In this document: piece after piece, positions 24,490 to 31,607 of the stretch
Position numbering within the stretch: position 1 is the stretch's first letter
How the letters are laid out: each line of letters begins with the position of its first letter
NCBI GenBank assembly: GCA_019240395.1
Contig: JAFAYM010000130.1
Coordinates: 1 to 33,506 of the forward strand
Direction: 5' to 3'
From: Acidisphaera sp.
Lineage (GTDB): Bacteria; Pseudomonadota; Alphaproteobacteria; Acetobacterales; Acetobacteraceae
Length of the DNA: 33,506 bases
Program-made: the position numbers and the translations under genes
Notes under the pieces: generated by a model
Told to the model about the DNA's origin: nothing
The model's database searches: none
Seen by the model: only the letters and a program-made list of their open reading frames with translations

Positions 24490-25470
24490 ATGACTCAAGC
24501 GAGAGCGCTTGACCGGGCGTTGGCGCTTGCGGCGGTCGAGGCGGGGGCGCGGCGCTACTTCGCTGATCGCCGCGCCCGGGTCGAGCCTTTCGTCGATGCG
24601 CATTTCTCGCTGCGCGGCACGCTGGCGCTGCACCGGGCGGCACTCGGCTGGGACATCGCCAAAGCGCCGCTGAACCTCTCGCTCGCGGCGCCGCAGATCG
24701 TCATGCAGCTCGGCGCCAAGCTGGCCGACAGGCTCGGCGCGCCGCGGATGGGCGGAGCGCTGCGCCGCTCCATCCTGCTGCCCACGGCTGTGGCGCGGGA
24801 GGTCGAGTGGCTGGTGCACACCGAGTTGCTGGAACTGCCCTTCCGCCAGAAGCGGCGCCAGAGCCGACGCGACGCCCTGGCCGAGACGATCCTTGCCGAA
24901 CCGATCGTCGCACAGGCGCTGGAGGCAGCGCTCCTCGACATCGCTCGGCACGGCGAGGATCCCGTCTTCCGCGAGCGGCTTTCGCGGGCGATGGGCGAGT
25001 ATGGCATGAGCCGCGCCGCCGCCGCGGAGATCACGACGGGGCTGCTCAGCCTGGGCGCCGGCGCCGTGGCGTTCAACAAGCTGACGCCGGGCGCGGTTTC
25101 TCTGGGCCCGACGCTGGCCGGGATCATGGCGCAGCAGGCGGCGGTCGCGTCATTTCCGCTGGGCGGCTGGCTGGGCGGCGTCTGGTACGGCCTGTTCCCG
25201 GTGGCACCGTCCCTGGGAATGCTGACGACGACGACGGGAGGGCTGATGCTGGCCTCCGCAAGCCTCGCGGCTTTCGCCGGTGTGTTGTCCGACCCGATGC
25301 AGCGCGCGCTCGGCCTGCACCGTGCCAGGCTGCTGCGCATGATCGGCGCCCTGGAACGCCAGTTCTTCGACACGGCCACCCCGGGCTTTTCCGTGCACGA
25401 CCACTATCTCGCCCGCATGCTCGACGTTTTCGACCTGGTCAGCGGCCTGATCCGCCTGACGCGCAGCTGA
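24490..25470 (+). CDS. DUF6635-like conserved hypothetical protein
   Basis: A 326-residue protein. Its opening (RYFADRRARVEPFVDAHFSL, RGTLALHRAALGWDIAKAPLN) matches what I recall of the alphaproteobacterial DUF6635 family, although I cannot confirm this here. A basic linker (RQKRRQSRRD) precedes two Gly/Ala-rich hydrophobic stretches around residues 185-260 (ITTGLLSLGAGAVAFNKL, GGWLGGVWYGLFPVAPSLGM, LMLASASLAAFAGVLS). These could insert in or lie on a membrane. Amphipathic helices end the chain. No signal peptide or catalytic motif is seen. The ATG directly follows the repeat hairpin and has no Shine-Dalgarno sequence. Function is unknown; an accessory or membrane-associated role is only a guess. 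Confidence 0.7.
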   Translation: MTQARALDRALALAAVEAGARRYFADRRARVEPFVDAHFSLRGTLALHRAALGWDIAKAPLNLSLAAPQIVMQLGAKLADRLGAPRMGGALRRSILLPTAVAREVEWLVHTELLELPFRQKRRQSRRDALAETILAEPIVAQALEAALLDIARHGEDPVFRERLSRAMGEYGMSRAAAAEITTGLLSLGAGAVAFNKLTPGAVSLGPTLAGIMAQQAAVASFPLGGWLGGVWYGLFPVAPSLGMLTTTTGGLMLASASLAAFAGVLSDPMQRALGLHRARLLRMIGALERQFFDTATPGFSVHDHYLARMLDVFDLVSGLIRLTRS

Positions 25471-25506
25471 GTAACGCACTGCTCTTGCCGTGGACCCGGC
25501 GGGCCA

Positions 25507-25910
25507 TCAAGAGAGCCGCCGTGCATCCACTATCCGGAAGAGGGTGTCGAGACGGTCGATATCGACGTGCATGCGACGGTTGAACCGGTTCGCTTCGTCC
25601 GCGTCGTCGATCTGCCGCAGTGAAGCATGGCGTGGGTGAGTCCCAGCTTCGCCGACAGACGCCAGAAGAACGGCCGTGTCTCCGGATCCGGCATGAACTC
25701 GATGACCTTGGCATCTCCTGCGCAGAAAACCAGGTTGCTCAGTCCTGCGCCATGCGGGGCAATCACGAATTCCGCACGACGAAAAAGCGCGATCTGCTCC
25801 TCGAAGCTCAGTTTTTCGAGGCTGTACGGGGTGAAGCCCCAGGAAGCGACCTTCTCTTCGACCTGCTCGCTGTTGATGATTCCCCGGCTGCCGCCGCGAA
25901 GCGATCCCGG
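25507..25910 (-). pseudogene. Remnant of a glycosyltransferase family 61 gene
   Basis: The minus strand encodes the C-terminal part of a GT61 (DUF563) glycosyltransferase. GIINSEQVEEKVASWGFTPY, FEEQIALFRRAEFVIAPHGA, GLSNLVFCAGDAKVIEF and RLSAKLGLTHAMLH are read in one frame from 25910 to about 25622. The natural end (LRQIDDADEANRFNRRMHVD, then IDRLDTLFRIVDARRLS, stop 25507-25509) continues in another frame. A single-base loss at about 25620 would explain the switch. The catalytic N-terminal two-thirds is missing: the frame begins immediately after the MFS stop TGA (25911-25913), in the same frame. It is therefore a 5'-truncated, frameshifted relic, and a sequencing error could explain only the frameshift. 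The 25471-25506 spacer holds nothing recognisable. Confidence 0.78.
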
Positions 25911-27098
25911 TCAGGCTGATAGCGCTCCAGGACTACGCGCATACGGGATGAGCAGCAGCACGGGAACCACATTCAGCAGCGCCGCCGCGAGCAAGGTCAG
26001 CAGCGTGCCGGTCGGCCCGAATGCGCCGAGCAGCAGCGCGCCGATCGTCGGCGAGGCCGCTTGCGCCAGCAGCGCCGGCAGGGCGAGCCGGCCGAGCAGC
26101 GCCCCGTAGCCGGCACGGCCGTAGAGGGCGAGCGGCAGTGTTCCCCGGGCGATCGATCGGATCCCCCCGCCCGCGCCGTAGAGCACGATGCCGGCAACCA
26201 CGAGCCCGGGCCCGAGCAGCAGCATGGCCAGCCCGACCGCAACCAGGATCAGCGCGGCCAGCATGATCCAGACGGGATGGCTGCGCCGTCCGACGGCGAA
26301 TTCGACCAGCCGGGCGCCGACCTGCGACGGGCCCAGAAGAGCGCCGACGCCGACCGCGGCGGCGAGGCTGAAGCCGCGCGCCTGCAGGACAGCCAGCAGC
26401 TCGACCGAGACCACCGTCATCACCATGGCCGCCAGGGTCAGGGCGATCGCGACGCGCCAGAAGACCACCGGGCCGGGGCCCGGAGGCCCGGGCTCGCCGA
26501 CCGCCGGCACTTGCGCGCCGAGAGGCGGTTCGCGCGGCAGGCCGAACAGATAGAGCGGCAGCGCCAGGCCGAGCTGAATTGCGGCATAGCCGAAGCAGGC
26601 ACCGCGCCAGCCCACGCGGTCCAGCAGCAGGGCGCTGAGCGGCCAGCAGACGGTGCTGGCGAAGCCGCCGAACAGCGTCACGCCGGTGATCGCCGAACGC
26701 GCCTCCTCGCCATAGAGGCGGCCGAGTGTCGCGAACGCGGGATCGTACAGCCCGGCGCCCATGCCGAGGCCGAGCACCGCCCAGGCCGCGGCATAGAGCT
26801 CCGGGCCCGGGGCCAGTGCCAGGCCGAGCAGCCCGAGACCCATCAGAACAGCGCTCGCCGCCAGCACCGGGCGGCCGCCGACCCGATCGACGGTCCGCCC
26901 GACGCGCGGCGAGACCACGCCGGAGACCAGCAAGCCCAGCGAGAGGCCGCCCATCACCCAGCCGGCGGGCCATCCCGTCGCCTTCCGGATCGGCTCGGCC
27001 AGCACCGCCAGCAGGTAGTAGGACGATCCCCAGGCGAGGATCTGCGTGACGCCGAGCAGGCAGACCACCGCCCAGCGTGGCCGGGAGCCGGCCGTCAA
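25911..27098 (-). CDS. Major facilitator superfamily (MFS) transporter
   Basis: A 395-residue inner-membrane transporter with about 12 hydrophobic segments in two halves of six, separated by a Pro/Gly-rich loop near residue 205 (AVGEPGPPGPGPVVFW). The first helix (VVCLLGVTQILAWGSSYYLL) and the MFS loop GRTVDRVGGRPVL between helices 2 and 3 are typical. The start is TTG 27098, overlapping the hydrolase stop as TTGA; the next ATG would remove the first helix. Translational coupling to the hydrolase is likely. The substrate is unknown, and export of a hydrolase-related small molecule is possible. Its stop codon abuts the GT61 remnant in the same frame, so its extreme C-terminus may have been reshaped by a deletion. 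Confidence 0.9.
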   Translation of the reverse strand: MTAGSRPRWAVVCLLGVTQILAWGSSYYLLAVLAEPIRKATGWPAGWVMGGLSLGLLVSGVVSPRVGRTVDRVGGRPVLAASAVLMGLGLLGLALAPGPELYAAAWAVLGLGMGAGLYDPAFATLGRLYGEEARSAITGVTLFGGFASTVCWPLSALLLDRVGWRGACFGYAAIQLGLALPLYLFGLPREPPLGAQVPAVGEPGPPGPGPVVFWRVAIALTLAAMVMTVVSVELLAVLQARGFSLAAAVGVGALLGPSQVGARLVEFAVGRRSHPVWIMLAALILVAVGLAMLLLGPGLVVAGIVLYGAGGGIRSIARGTLPLALYGRAGYGALLGRLALPALLAQAASPTIGALLLGAFGPTGTLLTLLAAALLNVVPVLLLIPYARSPGALSA

Positions 27099-27934
27099 CG
27101 AGCAGGACGCGACGCGGCCGCGCCGAGGAGCTCGGCGAAGGCGGCGTTGAACGCATCGGCCGCCTCATAGGCTACCCAGTGGCCGGCGCCGGGCAGGATG
27201 CGGATCGCCACCTCGGGGTGCAGCGCGCGCAGCACCGCGACCCGCGCCTCGATATGCGGCCAGGAGACCGCGTCGCGCTCGCCCCAGATCGCCGCGAGCC
27301 GCGCGCGCACATGGCGCAAGGCGTCGCGCAGCGATCCGCTCTCGGCCAGGCCGCGGCTCCTCACCCGGGCATGGCGGGTATTCCAGTCCTGGATGCGCAG
27401 CGCCTGCGCGTCGATCTTCGCGGGGTCGGCGAACATCAGGCTTGCCAAATTGGCGCGGTGTGCCGCCTCGCGCGCTGCCCCGGTCTTCTCGCGCACGCTT
27501 TGCAGCGGCGTCGGGCTGCGCGGCAGGCCGAGCGCCCCGGCGCCGACCAGGGTCAGAGAGCGCACCAGGGCCGGCCGCAGCGCCGCCAGGTGTCCGGCGA
27601 TGATCGAGCCGAAGGAGAAGCCGGCGAGATCGCAGGCGCCGGCCTCGCCGAGCAGGTCGGCCAGCCCGCCGGCGACGATCGCGGCGATGCTCTCGGGGCT
27701 CCAGGGCGACGGCGGCGAGGCGGAGTCGCCGAGGCCAGGCAGGTCGGGCGCCAGCACGCGACGCGTCCGCGCCAGCACCGGGATGTTGCGCATCCAGTGA
27801 CGCCAGGAGCCGCTGCCGCCGTGCAGCAGCACCAGCGGCGGACCGGCGCCCCAGGCGCGCCAGACCATGACGCCATCGCCGCACGGCGTTTCACTCCGCA
27901 CGGCGGCGGCGTCCAGGGTTGCCGGCTCGAGCAA
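27095..27934 (-). CDS. Alpha/beta hydrolase
   Basis: A 279-residue alpha/beta hydrolase fold enzyme. The oxyanion segment is PLVLLHGGSGSWRHW. The nucleophile elbow is LAGFSFGSIIAGHLA, with the central Ser in G-F-S-F-G. The acid is probably in AIWGERDAVSW and the catalytic His is in LPGAGHWVAYEAADAF. The frame is open to 28132, but the upstream part is uncharacteristic. TTG 27934 has GGAG seven bases upstream and gives the usual opening (LEPATLDAAAVRSETPCGDG), so it is preferred. The ATG at MVWRAWG would also give a near-complete fold. The stop overlaps the MFS start. The substrate is unknown; esters, lactones or aromatic ring-fission products are typical. The 221 bp upstream are shared with the divergent GlcG-like gene. 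Confidence 0.88.
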   Translation of the reverse strand: MLEPATLDAAAVRSETPCGDGVMVWRAWGAGPPLVLLHGGSGSWRHWMRNIPVLARTRRVLAPDLPGLGDSASPPSPWSPESIAAIVAGGLADLLGEAGACDLAGFSFGSIIAGHLAALRPALVRSLTLVGAGALGLPRSPTPLQSVREKTGAAREAAHRANLASLMFADPAKIDAQALRIQDWNTRHARVRSRGLAESGSLRDALRHVRARLAAIWGERDAVSWPHIEARVAVLRALHPEVAIRILPGAGHWVAYEAADAFNAAFAELLGAAASRPAR

Positions 27935-28155
27935 AGAGGAACTCCGGGGAGTGAAGCGCTGCGCCGTGCGCGAGTATGCAGAAGCCGCCGGAAAATCGGC
28001 AATCCGGATGCGAGGAGCGGCTTGCCAGCATCGGTTCTGGGCTGGTAACGACTGCGGCGTTCGCATTCCCGCATGTCCCTTCGCGCCCGTGCCACGAACC
28101 GCCGGGCCAGCTGTCGCACGCCGTCGGCTCACCCCCGTTCCGTAGGAAACGCCGC

Positions 28156-28590
28156 ATGTCCTGGCTCACTCTCGAGCAAGCCGACACGATCATCCGTGCC
28201 GCGCTGGCGAAAGGTCACGACCTTGCGCTGGCGCCGCTCACCGTGGTGGTGCTCGACCCGGGCGGGCATCCGATCGCCCTGCAGCGGGAGGATCGCTCGG
28301 GCATCCTGCGCGTCGAGATCGCCACCGGCAAAGCCTGGGGGGCGCTGGGCATGGGATTCGGGTCGCGCGAAATGGCGGCGCGTGCAGCGGCGAATCCCGC
28401 CTTCGTCGGCGCGCTCGCGGTCGCCAGCCAGGGCCGCGTGGTGCCGGTCCCGGGCGGCGTGCTGGTCGAGGACGCCGCCGGCGCCCTGCTCGGCGCGGTC
28501 GGGATCTCCGGCGACACCTCCGACAATGACGAGACCTGCGCGGTGGCCGGCATCGAGGCCGCGGCATTGCGGGCACGTACCGGGAGCTGA
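28156..28590 (+). CDS. GlcG/HbpS family heme-binding-like protein
   Basis: A 144-residue single-domain protein of the GlcG/HbpS (DUF336) family. The characteristic opening (LTLEQADTIIRAALAKGHDL), APLTVVVLDPGGHPIALQRE, and PVPGGVLVEDAAGALLGAVG with ISGDTSDNDETCAVAGIEAA are complete. Family members bind heme or cobalamin or assist glycolate and other oxidases, but many have no known role. ATG 28156 has AGGA eight bases upstream; the frame is open earlier without a ribosome site. No oxidase partner is adjacent, and the divergent hydrolase is the closest candidate partner. Confidence 0.88.
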   Translation: MSWLTLEQADTIIRAALAKGHDLALAPLTVVVLDPGGHPIALQREDRSGILRVEIATGKAWGALGMGFGSREMAARAAANPAFVGALAVASQGRVVPVPGGVLVEDAAGALLGAVGISGDTSDNDETCAVAGIEAAALRARTGS

Positions 28591-28639
28591 GCCGCGGCTG
28601 CCCGGGTGCGGGGGGCGAAATGGATCGGTGGAGGGCGAG

Positions 28640-29722
28640 GTGAGCGGAACGGAACGGACCGCCCGGATGATGACGTGGGCCGTCCAGACGCGGGCCTGGC
28701 TCGTCCTGCCCGCGACCCTGCTCGGCGCCGTCATCGGCGGCCTGGTGCTGAACGCGTTCCGCTATCACTGGGCGGTTGCCGGTCTGTGCGGCGCGGTGAT
28801 CGGCGGCTGCATTGCGTGCTTTCTCCTGCAGGCACCTGCCAGACGCCGATCGCGGGGGCATCGGGACGTGTTGCAGACCGTGCTGTTCTTCTCGGCTGTG
28901 GCAGCCCTCGGCACGATCGCCACTGCGATGTGGTCGTACCGCCAGCCCTGGAGCGTGAGCGCCCAGCCGTTTCAGCAGAGCTTTGGCGGCTATGTGCTCG
29001 TCACGCTGTCTGCCGCTACCGCCGGCGCTTGCCTGGGCTTCCTGTTCGGCGTGCCCCGCAGCCGGCCGGCCGGCGTCGCGCCCCTCGGTCTTCCCGGCGG
29101 TCTGCCGCCCCAGGGCCTCGGCCAGCCGGCGTACGGCCCATCCGCCGCTGGTCGACCCGCCCCGCATGCCGCCGTTGACGAGGGGCCGGGCGACGATGAT
29201 TCAGCAGCGGCAGCAGCGGGCGGAGCGGCGGCGCAGGGCGCAGAGGCCGGCGCAGAGGCTGGCGGGGTGCAACCCGCGGAGGCCGCTGCCGGCGCCGCCG
29301 CTGCTCGGGCAGGCGCTCAGGCCGGCACGCAAGCCGGGGCGGGGGCGCCGGCGGCGGCGGCAGCCGGTGCCGCGGCCGGCGCCGCGGCCGGGGCCGCCGG
29401 GGCCATCCAGGCCGAACACGCCCGCCTCGGCATCAACAGCAACCTCGAGGACATCTCGGACTGGCTGACCAAGACCTTGATCGGCGCCGGGTTGACTCAA
29501 GTGACGTCGATCCCGGGTTTTCTGCGCAGCATCGGCGACTCCTTCAAGGAGGACCCCCGCCCGGTCGTCGTCGCCTCGCTGATGGTGTTCGGAATCGGCG
29601 CCGGGTTCCTCGGCGGCTACATCTTCACCCGCATCGCCGTCACCCGGGCGTTCGAGCGGGCAGCAGATGACGATGACTCGCCGCCGTCAGGCGACGACCC
29701 TCCGACCCATCCGGCATCGTGA
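28640..29722 (+). CDS. Multi-pass membrane protein with Ala/Gly-rich linker
   Basis: A 360-residue membrane protein of unknown function. Four hydrophobic segments lie at about 20-40, 44-63, 77-99 and 115-138, the last ending CLGFLFGVPRS. A low-complexity linker (141-258) follows, extremely rich in Ala and Gly from 188 on. Then comes a conserved-looking block LGINSNLEDISDWLTKTLIG (263-282) plus AGLTQVTSIPGFL, a fifth segment (309-329, ending GFLGGYIFTR) and an acidic tail. I recall the pair G-F-L-F-G-[IV]-P-R and N-[ST]-N-L-E-x-I-S-D-W-L-T-K from a family of uncharacterised membrane proteins, where the two are much closer together. GTG 28640 has GGAGGG four bases upstream; ATG 28667 is the alternative. 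The gene stands alone, with no operon partner visible. Confidence 0.72.
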   Translation: MSGTERTARMMTWAVQTRAWLVLPATLLGAVIGGLVLNAFRYHWAVAGLCGAVIGGCIACFLLQAPARRRSRGHRDVLQTVLFFSAVAALGTIATAMWSYRQPWSVSAQPFQQSFGGYVLVTLSAATAGACLGFLFGVPRSRPAGVAPLGLPGGLPPQGLGQPAYGPSAAGRPAPHAAVDEGPGDDDSAAAAAGGAAAQGAEAGAEAGGVQPAEAAAGAAAARAGAQAGTQAGAGAPAAAAAGAAAGAAAGAAGAIQAEHARLGINSNLEDISDWLTKTLIGAGLTQVTSIPGFLRSIGDSFKEDPRPVVVASLMVFGIGAGFLGGYIFTRIAVTRAFERAADDDDSPPSGDDPPTHPAS

Positions 29723-29767
29723 GCGTGATTCAGACCTGCGGTGATTCCACCTTCGGTCATCACGCTC
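29721..29767. repeat. Palindromic intergenic repeat
   Basis: GAGCGTGAT (29721-29729) and ATCACGCTC (29759-29767) are perfect 9-bp arms around a 29-nt centre that itself has partial symmetry. The left arm overlaps the end of the membrane-protein gene. It looks like a dispersed alphaproteobacterial intergenic element and could act as a terminator. The same TAGAGC/GCTCTA edge style occurs at 33110. Confidence 0.55.
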
Positions 29768-29803
29768 TAGCGCCTCGGCGCGAAGCTCGGTCGGACCAGA
29801 CCC

Positions 29804-30703
29804 ATGCCATCCCGTTCCAGGCAGCGCCTGTTCTTCACCATCCTCTGTCTGGTCTGGGGCAGCACCTGGCTCGCCCTGAAGGTGGGCGTGACGGCGGTTC
29901 CGCCCGGCTTTTTCTCCGGCACAAGATGGACGGCGGCCGGACTGATCCTGCTGGTCTGGCATGCCGCGACAGGACGGCCGGTCCGCGTCGGTGCCCATCT
30001 CTTCGGCAGGCTCGCCCTGCTCGGCTTTCTCATGGTTACCCTCAATTCGGGGATCCAGCTCTACGGGCTGCGCTACATCGGCAGCGGACTGGCCGCCGTG
30101 ATCAGCTCCGCGCTGACGCCGCTGTCGCTGCTCGCGTTCAGCGTGGCGGTGGGGCAGGAAGCGTTCCGGGCCAGCCAGCTCGGCGCGATCGGACTGGGCG
30201 TTGCCGGCATCCTGGTACTGTTCGGGCCGGCGGCGGCCAACGGCACGATGGGCAGCGCGGCCCTGCTCGGAGCCCTGGCGTTGGGGGTCGGCTGTCTCGC
30301 CTATTCCGCCGGGTCGGTCATGGCGCGGCCGCTGATGCGCACCTTGCCCCCGGCGCTGCTGGCGGCGACCTCCAACCTGATCGGCGGCGCGATCCTGCTC
30401 GTCCTCTCGCTGCTGTTCGAGCCGGGAGCCCGGGAGGCCGCCAGCGGCGCCTGGGGCGAGGCGGCCTGGGCCGCCTGGCTGTTCCTGCTGCTGCCCGGCT
30501 CGCTCGGCGCGACGATCATCTATTTCCTGCTGGTGCGCGATTGGGGGGCGAGCCGCGCCGGCACCTACGCCTTCGTCTCGCCGGTGATCTCGGTGCTGCT
30601 GGGCATCGCGGTGTTCGGCGAGCGGGTGCAGGTCACCGACGCCGTCGGCATGGTGCTGATGCTGGCCGCCGCCGGCCTGGTGCTGCGGCCGGGACGATCG
30701 TGA
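29804..30703 (+). CDS. EamA (DMT) family transporter
   Basis: A 299-residue inner-membrane protein with ten hydrophobic segments in two repeated halves, as in drug/metabolite exporters of the EamA family. The opening RLFFTILCLVWGSTWLALKV contains the W-G-S-x-W motif. The repeat 1 end (LRYIGSGLAAVISSALTPLS) and repeat 2 end (RAGTYAFVSPVISVLLGIAV) with FGERV match the family. It begins 36 nt after the palindromic repeat; the start ATG has no strong ribosome site. The substrate cannot be read; amino acids, nucleosides or drugs are all possible. Aspartate dehydrogenase follows closely on the same strand. Confidence 0.92.
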   Translation: MPSRSRQRLFFTILCLVWGSTWLALKVGVTAVPPGFFSGTRWTAAGLILLVWHAATGRPVRVGAHLFGRLALLGFLMVTLNSGIQLYGLRYIGSGLAAVISSALTPLSLLAFSVAVGQEAFRASQLGAIGLGVAGILVLFGPAAANGTMGSAALLGALALGVGCLAYSAGSVMARPLMRTLPPALLAATSNLIGGAILLVLSLLFEPGAREAASGAWGEAAWAAWLFLLLPGSLGATIIYFLLVRDWGASRAGTYAFVSPVISVLLGIAVFGERVQVTDAVGMVLMLAAAGLVLRPGRS

Positions 30704-30755
30704 GCCGGCAGGCGCAGCTTGCGGGAATGCTCCGCCGCCCGGCATGCTCGGCGGC

Positions 30756-31574
30756 ATGTCGCGCATCCCCGAGCTCACGGTCGCGGTCGGTGGGCTCGGC
30801 GCCATCGGTCGGAAGGTGGCGCAGGCCCTGGATGACGGACTGCCCGGGCTGCGGCTCGTCGCCGTGTCCGCGCGCGACCAGGCGCGGGCGCGTGACACCG
30901 TCGCCTTGTTCCGCTCCGCCGTCGCCGTCGCACCCCTGAAGGAACTGGCCGGGCTCGCCGATGTGATCGTGGAATGCGCCCCGGCGGCGGTCTTCCTTGA
31001 GGTCGCCGAGCCGGCCCTGCGAGCCGGCAGGACGCTCATGGCGATCAGCGTCGGCGCCTTGCTGACCCACGGCCACCTCGCCGCACTGGCTCGGGAAAGC
31101 GGCGGGCGGATCATTGTGCCGACCGGGGCGCTGCTCGGTCTCGATGCGGTGCAGGCCGCGGCGGAGGGCACCGTTTCGGTGGCCCGCATGGTGACCCGCA
31201 AGCCGCCGGCCGGTCTGCAAGGCGCCCCCTATCTCGTGGAGAACGGCATCGACCTGACGGGTCTGCAGGCGCCCCGCAAGGTCTTCGAGGGAACGGCGCG
31301 GCAGGCGGTCCGCGGCTTTCCCGCCAATGTCAACGTCGTGGCGGCGCTCAGCCTGGCCGGCATCGGTCCGGATCGCACGACCATCGAGATCTGGGCCGAC
31401 CCCGCCATCGACCGCAACCAGCACGCCATCCTCATCGAGAGCGACAGCGCCCGGCTCGAGATGTCGATCAGCGGCGTCCCGAGCGAAGCCAACCCGCGCA
31501 CCGGCAGGATCACGCCGCAAAGCGTGATCGCCGCGCTGCGCAAGCTGCGCAGCCCTCTGTGTATCGGCACCTAG
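30756..31574 (+). CDS. nadX: Probable L-aspartate dehydrogenase
   Basis: A 272-residue NAD(P)-dependent enzyme that converts L-aspartate to iminoaspartate/oxaloacetate. The N-terminal Rossmann motif is TVAVGGLGAIGRKVAQAL. The AspDH hallmarks are VIVPTGALLGLDAVQAAAEG (as RIIVPTGALLG), VTRKPPAGLQGAPYL, the catalytic-domain block FPANVNVVAALSLAGIGPDR, and the end SGVPSEANPRTGRITPQSVI. ATG 30756 is chosen over 30744; neither has a clear ribosome site and the difference is four residues. The family can feed NAD synthesis, but quinolinate genes (nadA, nadC) are not adjacent. It lies 52 nt after the EamA gene, so a shared transcript is possible. Confidence 0.88.
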   Translation: MSRIPELTVAVGGLGAIGRKVAQALDDGLPGLRLVAVSARDQARARDTVALFRSAVAVAPLKELAGLADVIVECAPAAVFLEVAEPALRAGRTLMAISVGALLTHGHLAALARESGGRIIVPTGALLGLDAVQAAAEGTVSVARMVTRKPPAGLQGAPYLVENGIDLTGLQAPRKVFEGTARQAVRGFPANVNVVAALSLAGIGPDRTTIEIWADPAIDRNQHAILIESDSARLEMSISGVPSEANPRTGRITPQSVIAALRKLRSPLCIGT

Positions 31575-31607
31575 CGGCCAACCTGGCGCTTGCTACCCGG
31601 TAGGCAC

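Noticed and set aside
29190-29400. Possible satellite-like or CRISPR-like repeat tract
   Set aside because: It is in-frame Ala/Gly codon low complexity within a membrane-protein gene, with no regular unit or spacers.
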